Positions 33,895-42,467 of a stretch of 56,092 nt of DNA are shown piece by piece. The DNA is from Bacteroidota bacterium (lineage in GTDB: Bacteria > Bacteroidota > Bacteroidia > Chitinophagales > Chitinophagaceae), in NCBI GenBank assembly GCA_947461125.1, contig CANHHX010000007.1, forward strand, positions 1 through 56,092, given 5' to 3'. Both the position numbers and the translations under genes were made by a program. The notes under the pieces were generated by a model. It was given only the letters and a program-made list of their open reading frames with translations. It did not search any database and was not told where the DNA came from. Numbering within the stretch: the first letter of the stretch is position 1; each line of letters opens with the position of its first letter.

Positions 33895-34776
33895 CTAGGC
33901 CAGCTTGCCTAAATAATCCATCACTTCAGGTAGCGAACGCTTCAAATTAACGTTAGCTGGAATCGTTTTTTTATAGCTCTGGGTTAATAATCCAGAAACA
34001 ACCACTGAGTAGTTAGACATAGTAGCGCCAACTTTACCCAAAAACTTCTCGAAATTAAAGTTGCTAGCCACTGAGGTGAGGTGGGTATAGAGGAATGTAG
34101 GTGCTTTTAAATCAGCAACATATACCACGTCACGCATTGGAACGTTTGCACCTAAATACAACACTTTAACACCGCGTGATTTAAGTAAATAGTACATAAA
34201 TAAGATACCAAGCTCGTGGTGCTCGCCTTCCGGTAAGAATAAAAGTGCGGTGGTACTTGCTTGTAATGCAGGCATCGTTTTTTCAATACCTACAATTAGT
34301 TTTTGTCTAATAATGTTGGTTACAAGGTGCTCCTGCGCTGGATTAACGCGGCTTGTAACCCACAGTATACCTATTCTTTCGAGGAAGGGGAAAATAATTT
34401 GTGTGATTGTTTTTTCGATCCCCTTACTTGAGATTTGAAAATCTAGTACCGATTCAAAATCTTCGATGCGAAGATCTACCATGCACTCAATCAGTTCATT
34501 TACAATTCTTTCGAGTTGCGCTTCCGACTGTGTCAATGAAAGGATTCTTTCTTTCATTTCAATCGGTTTCATTTTGTCAATATGGGAAATTTTATACCCA
34601 TATTTATTGAGTAACGCTATGTTTAACAGCGTAATAAGCTCTTCATTGGAATAATAGCGAATATTGGTATCTGTTCTTGAAGGATTCAAGAAATTATACC
34701 TTTGCTCCCATATACGAATGGTATGGGCTTTAATCCCAGAAAGGTTCTCTAAATCTTTAATGGTAAATGCATCCAT
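33895..34776 (-). CDS. MerR-family regulator with B12-binding domain (CarH/LitR-like photoreceptor)
   Basis: A 293-residue repressor-type protein. Residues 4-75 form a MerR helix-turn-helix (FTIKDLENLSGIKAHTIRIW). A helical B12-cap domain then carries the W-x9-EH signature (W139, E149, H150). The Rossmann-like cobalamin domain has E185-x-H187-x-x-G190, placing H187 as the lower cobalt ligand. All of these are hallmarks of adenosylcobalamin light sensors such as Thermus CarH. In that model the dark tetramer binds DNA and light breaks the Co-C bond and releases it. It sits upstream of the carotenoid operon, with candidate operators between them. Confidence 0.9.
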   Translation of the reverse strand: MDAFTIKDLENLSGIKAHTIRIWEQRYNFLNPSRTDTNIRYYSNEELITLLNIALLNKYGYKISHIDKMKPIEMKERILSLTQSEAQLERIVNELIECMVDLRIEDFESVLDFQISSKGIEKTITQIIFPFLERIGILWVTSRVNPAQEHLVTNIIRQKLIVGIEKTMPALQASTTALLFLPEGEHHELGILFMYYLLKSRGVKVLYLGANVPMRDVVYVADLKAPTFLYTHLTSVASNFNFEKFLGKVGATMSNYSVVVSGLLTQSYKKTIPANVNLKRSLPEVMDYLGKLA

Positions 34777-34801
34777 GACCCTATAACAACAAGTCCGACA
34801 A

Positions 34802-34812
34802 TTTGTTTAAAC
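34802..34812. promoter_or_regulatory. Half-site near the regulator start, possible autoregulation
   Basis: TTTGTTTAAAC repeats the 9-mer TTTGTTTAA of the crt operators and contains the palindrome GTTTAAAC. It is about 26 bp before the regulator ATG, in the short gap after rfbA. No partner half-site at the 34-bp spacing is seen. Confidence 0.35.
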
Positions 34813-35673
34813 CTACCCTTTTATTCCTTTTAAATACTGCCCGTAGCCGCTTTTCTCGTATTTGGCAGCCAGTTTTAGGAGTTGAGTTCGGTCAATAAAG
34901 CCCATTCGGTAGGCAACTTCCTCAATACAGCCTATTTTTTGGCTTTGGCGCTTTTCAATAACCCTTACAAACTCGCAGGCGTCGCTTAAAGAGTCAAAAG
35001 TGCCAGTATCCAGCCAAGCGGTTCCGCGGTTCATGATGCCCACTTGTAAAGTGCCACGTTGGAGGTATTCGTTGTTAACGGTCGTGATTTCATATTCGCC
35101 CCTAGCAGAAGGTTCGATGTTTTTTGCAATTTCTACAACGTCATTGTCATAAAAATATAAACCAGGCACCGCGTAATTTGATTTAGGCTGCACCGGTTTT
35201 TCTTCGATAGAAATGGCTTTTTTATTTTCGTCAAATTCCACCACACCATAACGCTCTGGATCATTCACTTCATAGGCAAATACGGCAGCGCCTTCGATAT
35301 TATTAAATGACTGTACGAGTTTACTAAAGCCTGCGCCGTAAAAAATATTATCACCAAGCACCAGCGCTACTTTATCGCTACCAATAAAATCAGCACCAAT
35401 TACAAAAGCTTGCGCAAGTCCGTTTGGTTTTTCTTGAACCGCGTAACTAAACGTACAACCCAGTTCAGAACCATCTTCTAGCAAACGCTGAAACTGCACG
35501 CTGTCTTCGGGTGTAGTGATAATTAAAATTTCTTTGATACCCGCTAACATTAAAATAGAAAGCGGATAATAAATCATAGGCTTATCATAAATAGGCATTA
35601 ACTGCTTACTAATTCCTTTTGTAATGGGATAGAGTCTTGTGCCTGAACCACCTGCTAATATGATACCTTTCAT
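34813..35673 (-). CDS. rfbA: Glucose-1-phosphate thymidylyltransferase
   Basis: Makes dTDP-glucose from glucose-1-phosphate and dTTP, the first step to dTDP-rhamnose. The 286-residue protein starts with the nucleotidyltransferase loop [18 protein letters not shown]. Typical segments follow: [22 protein letters not shown], and [13 protein letters not shown]. The ATG at 35673 fits the family start; the frame is open to 35757, inside rfbC. It is 16 bp after rfbC. Confidence 0.96.
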   Translation of the reverse strand: MKGIILAGGSGTRLYPITKGISKQLMPIYDKPMIYYPLSILMLAGIKEILIITTPEDSVQFQRLLEDGSELGCTFSYAVQEKPNGLAQAFVIGADFIGSDKVALVLGDNIFYGAGFSKLVQSFNNIEGAAVFAYEVNDPERYGVVEFDENKKAISIEEKPVQPKSNYAVPGLYFYDNDVVEIAKNIEPSARGEYEITTVNNEYLQRGTLQVGIMNRGTAWLDTGTFDSLSDACEFVRVIEKRQSQKIGCIEEVAYRMGFIDRTQLLKLAAKYEKSGYGQYLKGIKG

Positions 35674-35689
35674 GATGTAGTCTTTTAAT

Positions 35690-36241
35690 TTATAAGGAAG
35701 CTGCATAGTCTGCAAAGCTTCCAAGTGTTTTATCTTTTTCAGACAATATGATTTCACTGTCTGCTAACTGCCAATTGATATTTAAAGCTGAATCGTTGTA
35801 CATAATACCCACTTCGTTACCAGGCTCATAAAATTTATCAACCTTATAAAAAAATGTTGCTGCTTCACTTAATACCACAAAGCCATGTGCAAATCCTGCG
35901 GGTACAAAAAATTGTTTGTGGTTACTAGCAGTTAATTCAATGGCAAAATGCTGCCCAAAACTAGGGGAACCTTTTCTTAGATCTACGGCGATATCTAGTA
36001 CAGATCCTTCTAAAACCCTTACCAGCTTTGCCTGTGCAGCCGCACCCCTTTGCATGTGAAGCCCTCTTAATACCCCCTTACTTGACCTAGATTGGTTGTC
36101 TTGTACAAACAAAATATCCAGACCCGATGCTGCATTAAAATCTCTTTGATTAAATGTTTCAATAAAATAACCTCTTGCATCGCCATGCACTTTTTCATGA
36201 ACGATAAAACAGTCTTGTAAAGGCGTTTGCTCAATTCTCAT
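35690..36241 (-). CDS. rfbC: dTDP-4-dehydrorhamnose 3,5-epimerase
   Basis: Epimerises C3 and C5 of dTDP-4-keto-6-deoxyglucose. The 183-residue cupin-fold protein has VLRGLHMQ with the catalytic His, LRKGSPSFG, and [13 protein letters not shown]. Its start overlaps the rfbB stop by one base. The set rfbB-rfbC-rfbA is complete except for rfbD, the final reductase, which is not in the window. Confidence 0.96.
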   Translation of the reverse strand: MRIEQTPLQDCFIVHEKVHGDARGYFIETFNQRDFNAASGLDILFVQDNQSRSSKGVLRGLHMQRGAAAQAKLVRVLEGSVLDIAVDLRKGSPSFGQHFAIELTASNHKQFFVPAGFAHGFVVLSEAATFFYKVDKFYEPGNEVGIMYNDSALNINWQLADSEIILSEKDKTLGSFADYAASL

Positions 36242-37335
36242 TATCTGTTCGTATACATTTGGTTATAGTAAGTTTGATACGTACCACTGGTTACATTTTC
36301 TAACCAAGCCGTGTTTTGCAAATACCAATCGATGGTTGCAGCAAGTCCTTGTTCAAAGGTAACAGAAGGAGTCCAACCCAATTCTTTATTGAGTTTAGTT
36401 GCATCAATGGCGTAACGACGATCATGTCCTGGACGGTCTTTCACATAGGTAATCAATTGCTCACTCTCTCCTTTTTCACGACCTAATTTTTCATCCATTT
36501 GCGTACAAAGTAATTTAACAAGATCAATATTGGTCCACTCATTAAAGCCGCCAATATTATAGGTGTCGCCTTTTTTCCCTTCATGAAAAATTAAATCAAT
36601 AGCACGGGCGTGGTCTATCACATAGAGCCAATCGCGTGTGTAGAGGCCGTCACCGTATACCGGCAATGCTTTTTTATTGATAATATTATGAATAAATAAA
36701 GGAATTAATTTTTCTGGAAAATGATTGGGACCATAATTGTTTGAACAATTAGAAACCACAATGGGTAAGTGGTAGGTTTCACCGTAGGCTCTCACAAAAT
36801 GATCACTCGCCGCTTTACTTGCAGAATACGGTGAGTTTGGATCGTAAGAGGTTGTTTCGGTAAATAGTCCTTCTTTTCCTAAACTACCATATACTTCGTC
36901 CGTTGAAATATGATAAAATAGGTGATCGCGCTTACTGTCCCAAGTGCCATCGTGTGCATTTTCGTAACTTAAATCCTGCTTCCAAAAATCTTTGGCCGTA
37001 TTTAATAAGTTTACGGTACCAATAACATTGGTGTACACAAAATCAAGTGGTGAAACAATAGAACGGTCTACATGTGACTCGGCAGCCAAATGAATCACAT
37101 CCGTTATATTATGCTGCTCAAAAATATTTTTTAATGCCGCTGCATCTAAAATATCTGCCTTTACAAAATGATAATTAGGAGCGTTTTCGATGTCCTTTAA
37201 ATTTTCAAGATTACCTGCATACGTAAGCGCGTCCAAATTAAAAATTTGATACTCTGGATATTTGGTCACCATCAAACGAACAACATGCGATCCAATAAAT
37301 CCTGCACCGCCCGTAATTAAAATATTCTTTCCCAT
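36241..37335 (-). CDS. rfbB: dTDP-glucose 4,6-dehydratase
   Basis: Converts dTDP-glucose to dTDP-4-keto-6-deoxyglucose. The 364-residue extended short-chain dehydrogenase has the NAD loop TGGAGFIGSHVVR, the HLAAESHVDRSI signature, and the YSASKAASDH catalytic Tyr-Lys pair. It is the first gene of the rfbBCA run. A small inverted repeat AGCCTA-TC-TAGGCT lies at 37355-37368 in its leader. Confidence 0.97.
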   Translation of the reverse strand: MGKNILITGGAGFIGSHVVRLMVTKYPEYQIFNLDALTYAGNLENLKDIENAPNYHFVKADILDAAALKNIFEQHNITDVIHLAAESHVDRSIVSPLDFVYTNVIGTVNLLNTAKDFWKQDLSYENAHDGTWDSKRDHLFYHISTDEVYGSLGKEGLFTETTSYDPNSPYSASKAASDHFVRAYGETYHLPIVVSNCSNNYGPNHFPEKLIPLFIHNIINKKALPVYGDGLYTRDWLYVIDHARAIDLIFHEGKKGDTYNIGGFNEWTNIDLVKLLCTQMDEKLGREKGESEQLITYVKDRPGHDRRYAIDATKLNKELGWTPSVTFEQGLAATIDWYLQNTAWLENVTSGTYQTYYNQMYTNR

Positions 37336-37435
37336 AATACTAAATAATAATATGAGCCTATCTAGGCTACTTTTAGGCCTGCAAAATACATAAATCAGAC
37401 CAACATTTGCTATCTTTCGATCATAAACAATTGCT

Positions 37436-38587
37436 ATGCAACAACAACGCTACTATTCTTTAGACGTATTTAGGGGTGCTACCGTAGCGCTCATGATACT
37501 CGTTAACAACCCTGGTAGCTGGGGAAACATCTATGGACCCCTTAAACATGCCCCTTGGCATGGTGTAACCCCCACCGATTTGGTGTTCCCTTTTTTCCTA
37601 TTTGCGGTGGGTAATGCGATGGCTTTTGTGATGCCAAAATTTGAAGCTGGCAGCAGTGCTGCTTTTTGGAAAAAAATTACCAAGCGCACCTTACTCATAT
37701 TTGGTATTGGACTCTTTTTAAATTGGAGTCCCTTTATTAAATGGGAAGACGGCGTACTCGTAGCTAAAAAATGGGAAAACGTTAGAATTTTAGGCGTGTT
37801 GCAACGCATTGCACTGAGTTACTTTTTTGCATCTATCATTGTGTATTATGCCAAAACAAAAGGTGCGTTTGTACTAGGTGGCATTTTATTATTAAGCTAC
37901 TGGTTTATCACCGCAGTTTTTGGAACCCCAGGTGACCCTTATAGCTTGAACGGTTATTTTGGAACCGGTATCGACAAACTTATTTTAGGCGAAACGCATA
38001 TGTACCATGGCGAAGGCGTGGCGTTTGATCCAGAAGGTATTACCAGTTCACTCACCGGTATTGTACAGGTGATTTTTGGATTTTTAGTAGGTCAATACAT
38101 TCAACAAAAAGGAAAGTCTTTTGAAATGCTTGCTAATCTACTTATTAGTGGCGTGGTATTAATAGTAGCAGGACTATGTTGGGACATGGTATTTCCAATA
38201 AATAAAAAAATATGGACGAGTAGTTATGTTTTATACACGACAGGCCTTGCCATTGTAACGATCAGTGTACTCATTTATTTAATTGAGTTTAAAGAAATAA
38301 AAGGTGCTTGGAGCAAGTTTTTTGATGTATTTGGAAAGAACCCTCTTTTTATATTTTTCTTGTCGGGCTTTTTGCCAAGAGTACTCGCGCTACTGCGTTT
38401 CGAAGACCTTAGTTTAGAACCAGGACACACCACCACCAGTGCATTACCTTGGTTTTGGAACCATATTTGCAAACCTATTTCGGGGGATTTACGCAACGGA
38501 TCTTTGGTTTACGCCATATGTATGATTGCCTTTTATTGGAGCATCGTGTATGTGCTCGACAAAAAGAAAATTTACATTAAGGTGTAG
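37436..38587 (+). CDS. HGSNAT/NagX-like membrane acyltransferase homologue (DUF5009)
   Basis: A 383-residue integral membrane protein with about ten hydrophobic segments. The N-terminus SLDVFRGATVALMILVNNPG and GVTPTDLVFPFFLFAVG match the family of human heparan-alpha-glucosaminide N-acetyltransferase and bacterial NagX. Members of this family probably move acyl groups across the membrane onto amino sugars; the bacterial role is poorly defined. A TATCTTTC box about 20 bp upstream resembles a -7 element. It is divergent from rfbB. AmgK- and MurU-like genes about 1 kb away give an amino-sugar context. Confidence 0.85.
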   Translation: MQQQRYYSLDVFRGATVALMILVNNPGSWGNIYGPLKHAPWHGVTPTDLVFPFFLFAVGNAMAFVMPKFEAGSSAAFWKKITKRTLLIFGIGLFLNWSPFIKWEDGVLVAKKWENVRILGVLQRIALSYFFASIIVYYAKTKGAFVLGGILLLSYWFITAVFGTPGDPYSLNGYFGTGIDKLILGETHMYHGEGVAFDPEGITSSLTGIVQVIFGFLVGQYIQQKGKSFEMLANLLISGVVLIVAGLCWDMVFPINKKIWTSSYVLYTTGLAIVTISVLIYLIEFKEIKGAWSKFFDVFGKNPLFIFFLSGFLPRVLALLRFEDLSLEPGHTTTSALPWFWNHICKPISGDLRNGSLVYAICMIAFYWSIVYVLDKKKIYIKV

Positions 38588-38608
38588 GTTGCATTGATGC
38601 CGCAAAAA

Positions 38609-39481
38609 TTATTGTTGCGAAATTTCGTAATGCGCATATTTTTTTTTGGCCCTTTTAGTGGTATCTTCAAGTATACCCAACCAGTATAATAAATAAATAA
38701 TGGGGGTTATAGGGAAACGTAGCAAATCATAAAAATAACGTTCTCTGATGTAGGTAATTTTTACTAGTTTTTCTAGAAAAAATTCAGCATGTTTTTTTGC
38801 TAAATAACGGTGAATAATAACCGTTCTTTCTTTGTTATCAAACGCTGAAATCATTGAGTTATGTAAGATGCGGTAATAATATAATTTTTCATTGATGAAA
38901 TGAAACACAAAATTATTTTTTGAGGCACTGATCCAAAAATCCCAATCTTCAAAACCATAGGATGGCATGACTTCATCGTACCCGCCATTTTTTTCCCAAA
39001 CTTCTTTTTTGAAAATCGCACAAGCATCTGCGCAGTTACCTGTAACAAGTCCTAAATCATCAAATGGACGCACTTTAAATTGACGATTTTTAATTTTAGT
39101 ATCGCCAAAAAATTGCGGCGCAGCATATACAATATCCGCCTCGTTTTTTTCCAGTACAGGAACCGCTTTATTGATATAATCGGGACTTATTTTATTATCC
39201 GCATCTAGTGGCAAAATGTATTTTCCAACAGCTATTTTAATGCCAGTATTTCGTGCTTTACCAGGTCCTCCATTTGTTTGATGAATGACGGTGTAATTCA
39301 ACTTTTTTAAACTCTCTAATTTTTCAAGTGTGGTAGTATCAGAAGATCCATCATCCACAATGATGATTTCAATATCGTAATTGATTTTTTCAACATCTAT
39401 ACTATCCAATGCTTCCTGAATATACTGTCCGTGATTGTAACAAGGAATAACGATACTTACTGATGTGTATTGATTTGTCAT
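38609..39481 (-). CDS. Family 2 glycosyltransferase
   Basis: A 290-residue GT-A fold enzyme expected to transfer a sugar from a nucleotide donor during surface-glycan assembly. It begins SVSIVIPCYNHGQYIQEAL, has the DDGSSD motif and the metal-binding region YILPLDADNKISP, and then YGFEDWDFWISASK (the ED acceptor-side motif). A short basic, hydrophobic C-terminal segment (PIIYLLYWLG) may bind the membrane. It lies after a terminator, so it has its own promoter in the AT-rich gap 39482-39538, where I could not place a clear -7 box. Confidence 0.9.
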   Translation of the reverse strand: MTNQYTSVSIVIPCYNHGQYIQEALDSIDVEKINYDIEIIIVDDGSSDTTTLEKLESLKKLNYTVIHQTNGGPGKARNTGIKIAVGKYILPLDADNKISPDYINKAVPVLEKNEADIVYAAPQFFGDTKIKNRQFKVRPFDDLGLVTGNCADACAIFKKEVWEKNGGYDEVMPSYGFEDWDFWISASKNNFVFHFINEKLYYYRILHNSMISAFDNKERTVIIHRYLAKKHAEFFLEKLVKITYIRERYFYDLLRFPITPIIYLLYWLGILEDTTKRAKKKYAHYEISQQ

Positions 39482-39538
39482 TGATATGTTTGTGTGTTAT
39501 AAAATTAAAACATATAAATTATATTATTTATTATAAAT

Positions 39539-39572
39539 AAAAAAAGCCACCTACAACTAAATGTAAGTGGCT
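39539..39572 (-). terminator. Terminator after the MurU-like gene
   Basis: On the minus strand AGCCACTTACA pairs with TGTAGGTGGCT with one mismatch and is followed by seven T. It ends the amgK-murU transcript. Confidence 0.85.
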
Positions 39573-39593
39573 GGTTATAAATGAGATTGGATC

Positions 39594-40322
39594 TTATAAA
39601 AACATTGTAGCCGCTAGTTCCAAACTTTCTGGCTTACCAACATCTAATAATGTAGCGCCGGTGTGATCGTAGGCCATAATATTTTGTGTAGTACAGAGGT
39701 CTAGATACACATCCACCATCGAAAATTTACCCGTCTGATGCATCATCGAAAGTAATCTGGTATCAATTACTTGAATACCACTAAAGGCCTTTGCCTGCAA
39801 GTGTCCCGTGTTACTGTCATTTAAATGACCTGGCTTATACTCACCGGTATTTTGATTTTTCCATCCGCACAATTTACCGGCTTCATCAAACAAGAAATAC
39901 CTACTACTGTTTCTGACAGAAACAGCGAGCGTAGCGAGCGCACCCGTGCTCGAATGTGCATCAATAACTGCTTGTAAATCTAAATTGGTGAGTATGTCTG
40001 CGTTGAGCAGCACAAATGAAGTTTCGTTCTCAAAATACCAAGCTGCTTTTTTTAACCCACCACCCGTTTCTAGTACAGCGTCCGTTTCGTCCGATATAGT
40101 AATGGTAGACCCCCATCCATTATTTGCAGTAACGACATCTATAATTTGATCTGCAAAATGATGCACATTAACAAGCACTTCTGTGATACCAATTTTTTGC
40201 AAGTATTCGATATTACGCTGCAATAACGACTTGCCGTTAACTATGGCTAGTGCCTTGGGGTGCTTATCTGTAAAAGGTTTTAGCCTTGTGCCGAGTCCTG
40301 CCGCTAGTATCATTGCCTTCAT
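39594..40322 (-). CDS. murU: Sugar-1-phosphate nucleotidyltransferase, MurU-like
   Basis: A 242-residue nucleotidyltransferase starting MKAMILAAGLGTRLKPFT, with ETGGGLKKA and LLNADILTN like Pseudomonas MurU. MurU makes UDP-MurNAc from MurNAc-1-phosphate and UTP, bypassing de novo synthesis during wall recycling. It begins 5 bp after an AmgK-like kinase gene, the usual MurU partner. Mannose-1-phosphate guanylyltransferase is a common automatic label for this family. The AmgK neighbour makes MurU the better call, but substrate choice is not proven. Confidence 0.75.
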   Translation of the reverse strand: MKAMILAAGLGTRLKPFTDKHPKALAIVNGKSLLQRNIEYLQKIGITEVLVNVHHFADQIIDVVTANNGWGSTITISDETDAVLETGGGLKKAAWYFENETSFVLLNADILTNLDLQAVIDAHSSTGALATLAVSVRNSSRYFLFDEAGKLCGWKNQNTGEYKPGHLNDSNTGHLQAKAFSGIQVIDTRLLSMMHQTGKFSMVDVYLDLCTTQNIMAYDHTGATLLDVGKPESLELAATMFL

Positions 40323-40327
40323 AATAA

Positions 40328-41767
40328 CTATTTTACCCAGTTGGCTTTATTGGTGTGAGAGAGTTGTGTTTTTATTTTATACTTATTGCGAAGGTGCCTT
40401 GCCGTTTGTTCTGCAGCATATACACTGCGGTGTTGCCCGCCGGTGCATCCAAAATTGATTTGCAAATTTTGAAAACCACGTTTTAAATAATCTTCTACCG
40501 TAATGTCAATTAAGTCCCAAACACTATTTAAGTACTCATTCATTTTTGTACGCTGTTCTAAAAAGTCTTGCACCGGTTTATCAAGGCCCGATAGTTTTTT
40601 ATAATCATCATAACGGCCCGGATTTAAAATGCCACGCATATCAAACATAAAGCCACCACCATTTTCAGAATCATCTGTTGGGAAGCCTCGTTTATAACTA
40701 AAACTATTGACAGACACAATGAGTGGTGTAGCTTCATTGGCTTGCGGCGGTTCAAAACGCGCAATCATTTCATCAGACATCACAATTTTTAAAACCCTAT
40801 CAAACTCCGGCGTTACAATACCCACGCGTTTGTTTTCAATAAAAAATTGAAGGTTACGCATAGCAAGTGGAATGCTCGCTAAAAAGTGTGCTTTGCGTTC
40901 AAACAAACCTCTAAATCCGTACGCACCCATTACTTGCAAGAGTCTGATTAATACGTAGCCATTGTACTGGCTCACAAAAGTAGTACGGTCTACGGGCTCT
41001 TTTAATAAAATGTCAACTTGATCCATGTAATAGTCAAGCAAATTGTCTTTCCACTGTTCACTTAACTCCGCTTTTGCTTGCCATAGTAAAGAAGCCACAT
41101 CATATTGCAATGCGCCTTTCATACCACCCTGAAAATCTATGAATTGCACCTCATTTTGATTGACAATAATATTTCTACTCTGAAAATCACGGAACATAAA
41201 ATACTTATGCTGCGTATGTGTTAAATAGGTACTCAATGCTTCAAAATCTTCAAGCATGGCCTGCTTGTCGTAAGGAAGTTGCAGGGTATCTAAAAAGTAA
41301 TATTTGAAATATAAGAGATCGCTTAAAATGGCTTGTTTACCAAACTCTTTTGCCGTAATACACCAGTTGTAATTAAAGCCTTCATCTCCTTTAATTTGCA
41401 TACGCGCAAGCGCCGCTAAACTTTTTTGAAATAGTGCATATACATTTTGAGAGTGTCCTTCTTTTTCTATTTGATTGAGTAACGACTCGGTACCTAAATC
41501 TTCTTGGATATAAATGGTATCATCATTATTTACCCCAAGCACTTCTGGCACTGGAAGACCCGCTGCTTTAAAATGCTTACTAAAATGTATAAATGTTTGT
41601 GTCTCTTTTTGATTAAGGTTATAAGTAGCGATATAGGTTTTGCTTCCTTCGTATATTCTGAAATAAATACGATCACTCCCACTTTGTGGTAATTTTTCTA
41701 CCCTGGTAGCTGCAGTGCCTTTGATAGAGGTAAATAAAGTTTCTATTCCGTTAATCACTGACTCCAT
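40328..41767 (-). CDS. AmgK-like amino-sugar kinase fused to a RapZ C-terminal domain
   Basis: A 479-residue two-domain protein. Residues 1 to about 325 are an aminoglycoside-phosphotransferase-type kinase with catalytic loop RDFQSRN (D194, N199) and metal site IDFQGG (D211). AmgK phosphorylates MurNAc or GlcNAc at C1. Residues about 345-479 match the C-terminal domain of RapZ, including the signature NFGCTGGQHRSV and RGFPTDD. In E. coli that domain senses glucosamine-6-phosphate. The N-terminal P-loop ATPase of true RapZ is absent and replaced by the kinase. The MurU-like gene follows after 5 bp. A sensor-controlled recycling kinase is inference. Confidence 0.85.
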   Translation of the reverse strand: MESVINGIETLFTSIKGTAATRVEKLPQSGSDRIYFRIYEGSKTYIATYNLNQKETQTFIHFSKHFKAAGLPVPEVLGVNNDDTIYIQEDLGTESLLNQIEKEGHSQNVYALFQKSLAALARMQIKGDEGFNYNWCITAKEFGKQAILSDLLYFKYYFLDTLQLPYDKQAMLEDFEALSTYLTHTQHKYFMFRDFQSRNIIVNQNEVQFIDFQGGMKGALQYDVASLLWQAKAELSEQWKDNLLDYYMDQVDILLKEPVDRTTFVSQYNGYVLIRLLQVMGAYGFRGLFERKAHFLASIPLAMRNLQFFIENKRVGIVTPEFDRVLKIVMSDEMIARFEPPQANEATPLIVSVNSFSYKRGFPTDDSENGGGFMFDMRGILNPGRYDDYKKLSGLDKPVQDFLEQRTKMNEYLNSVWDLIDITVEDYLKRGFQNLQINFGCTGGQHRSVYAAEQTARHLRNKYKIKTQLSHTNKANWVK

Positions 41768-41821
41768 AGCAAAATTGATTTACAACGAAAATAGAACTTA
41801 GTATGCAAACCCCAAATTTGC

Positions 41822-42382
41822 TTATAAAGTTTGTAGCCCAAAAACGCTTACCTGTTTGCCCTTATCAAGCGCGTGCTCTTTACGAATGAGTGTAACGGTG
41901 CTGAGTTCAAAAAATGGCTGCGCTACTTTATTTACATACTGCGCCGCCAACTGTTCAAAAGCTGCGGGCGGTAGTGGCGAAGTGAGTGCAAGTAAAGGTT
42001 GCTGTATCAGTTTTGAAGGCGTACATCCATAACTTTTTAAATACTGATCGAGTACTTGCAAACTAGCGGCTAACTGTGTAAAGGGTTGTTGATTGGCAAT
42101 ACGCATAAAAATACGTCTAGAAGGTAGGGCTCCAAAACCATCGATGGCCACCCTAAAACTTTTTTGCTGGCTAATAATACGGTGCATCCACTTGAGTAAA
42201 GTAGTTTCCATATGCTCAGTGGTATGAAACTGCGCTAATTCAATAACCGGCTTGTCGGTAAAACCAAGGGTGCGTGCCCAATTTGTAAAATCTGCGTCGG
42301 GGTAGGCCACCAACTGATACACCCCAGTGGTGGTAAGGGTTTGACCTGTAAAAACAGTGCGCGCGCTCATATGAATGTCCAT
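41822..42382 (-). CDS. 2H phosphoesterase-like protein (2'-5' RNA ligase superfamily), degenerate
   Basis: A 186-residue protein with the layout of the 2H superfamily. The first motif is present as FHTTEHM (HxT). A central segment, FRVAIDGFGALPSRRIFMRI, fits the family. Where the second HxT/S should be, the sequence reads QPLLALTS, so the second His is replaced by Leu. A typical closing strand follows (FELSTVTLIRKEH). With one catalytic His missing, normal cyclic phosphodiesterase or ligase activity is doubtful. It is divergent from umuDC with a 75-bp shared control region and a start context nearly identical to that of umuD. The family call is moderate. Confidence 0.6.
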   Translation of the reverse strand: MDIHMSARTVFTGQTLTTTGVYQLVAYPDADFTNWARTLGFTDKPVIELAQFHTTEHMETTLLKWMHRIISQQKSFRVAIDGFGALPSRRIFMRIANQQPFTQLAASLQVLDQYLKSYGCTPSKLIQQPLLALTSPLPPAAFEQLAAQYVNKVAQPFFELSTVTLIRKEHALDKGKQVSVFGLQTL

Positions 42383-42467
42383 AACTTTTTTATTTTGGTA
42401 ACTATTTTAGCATAAATTTACTAAATATTTTAGCTAAATCAAAACTTTTTTATTGTTATGGATAGTC
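42373..42467. promoter_or_regulatory. Shared divergent control region of the 2H-like gene and umuDC
   Basis: Three repeat types are packed here. TATTTTAGC occurs at 42403-42411 and 42426-42434 (23 bp apart), the second within palindrome TTTAGCTAAA. The 12-mer AACTTTTTTATT occurs at 42383-42394 and 42443-42454. The two gene starts share GTTATGGAnAnTC in opposite orientation (42385-42373 and 42455-42467). This suggests one regulator acting on both genes, perhaps a damage-response operator; the classic E. coli LexA box is not present. Confidence 0.45.
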
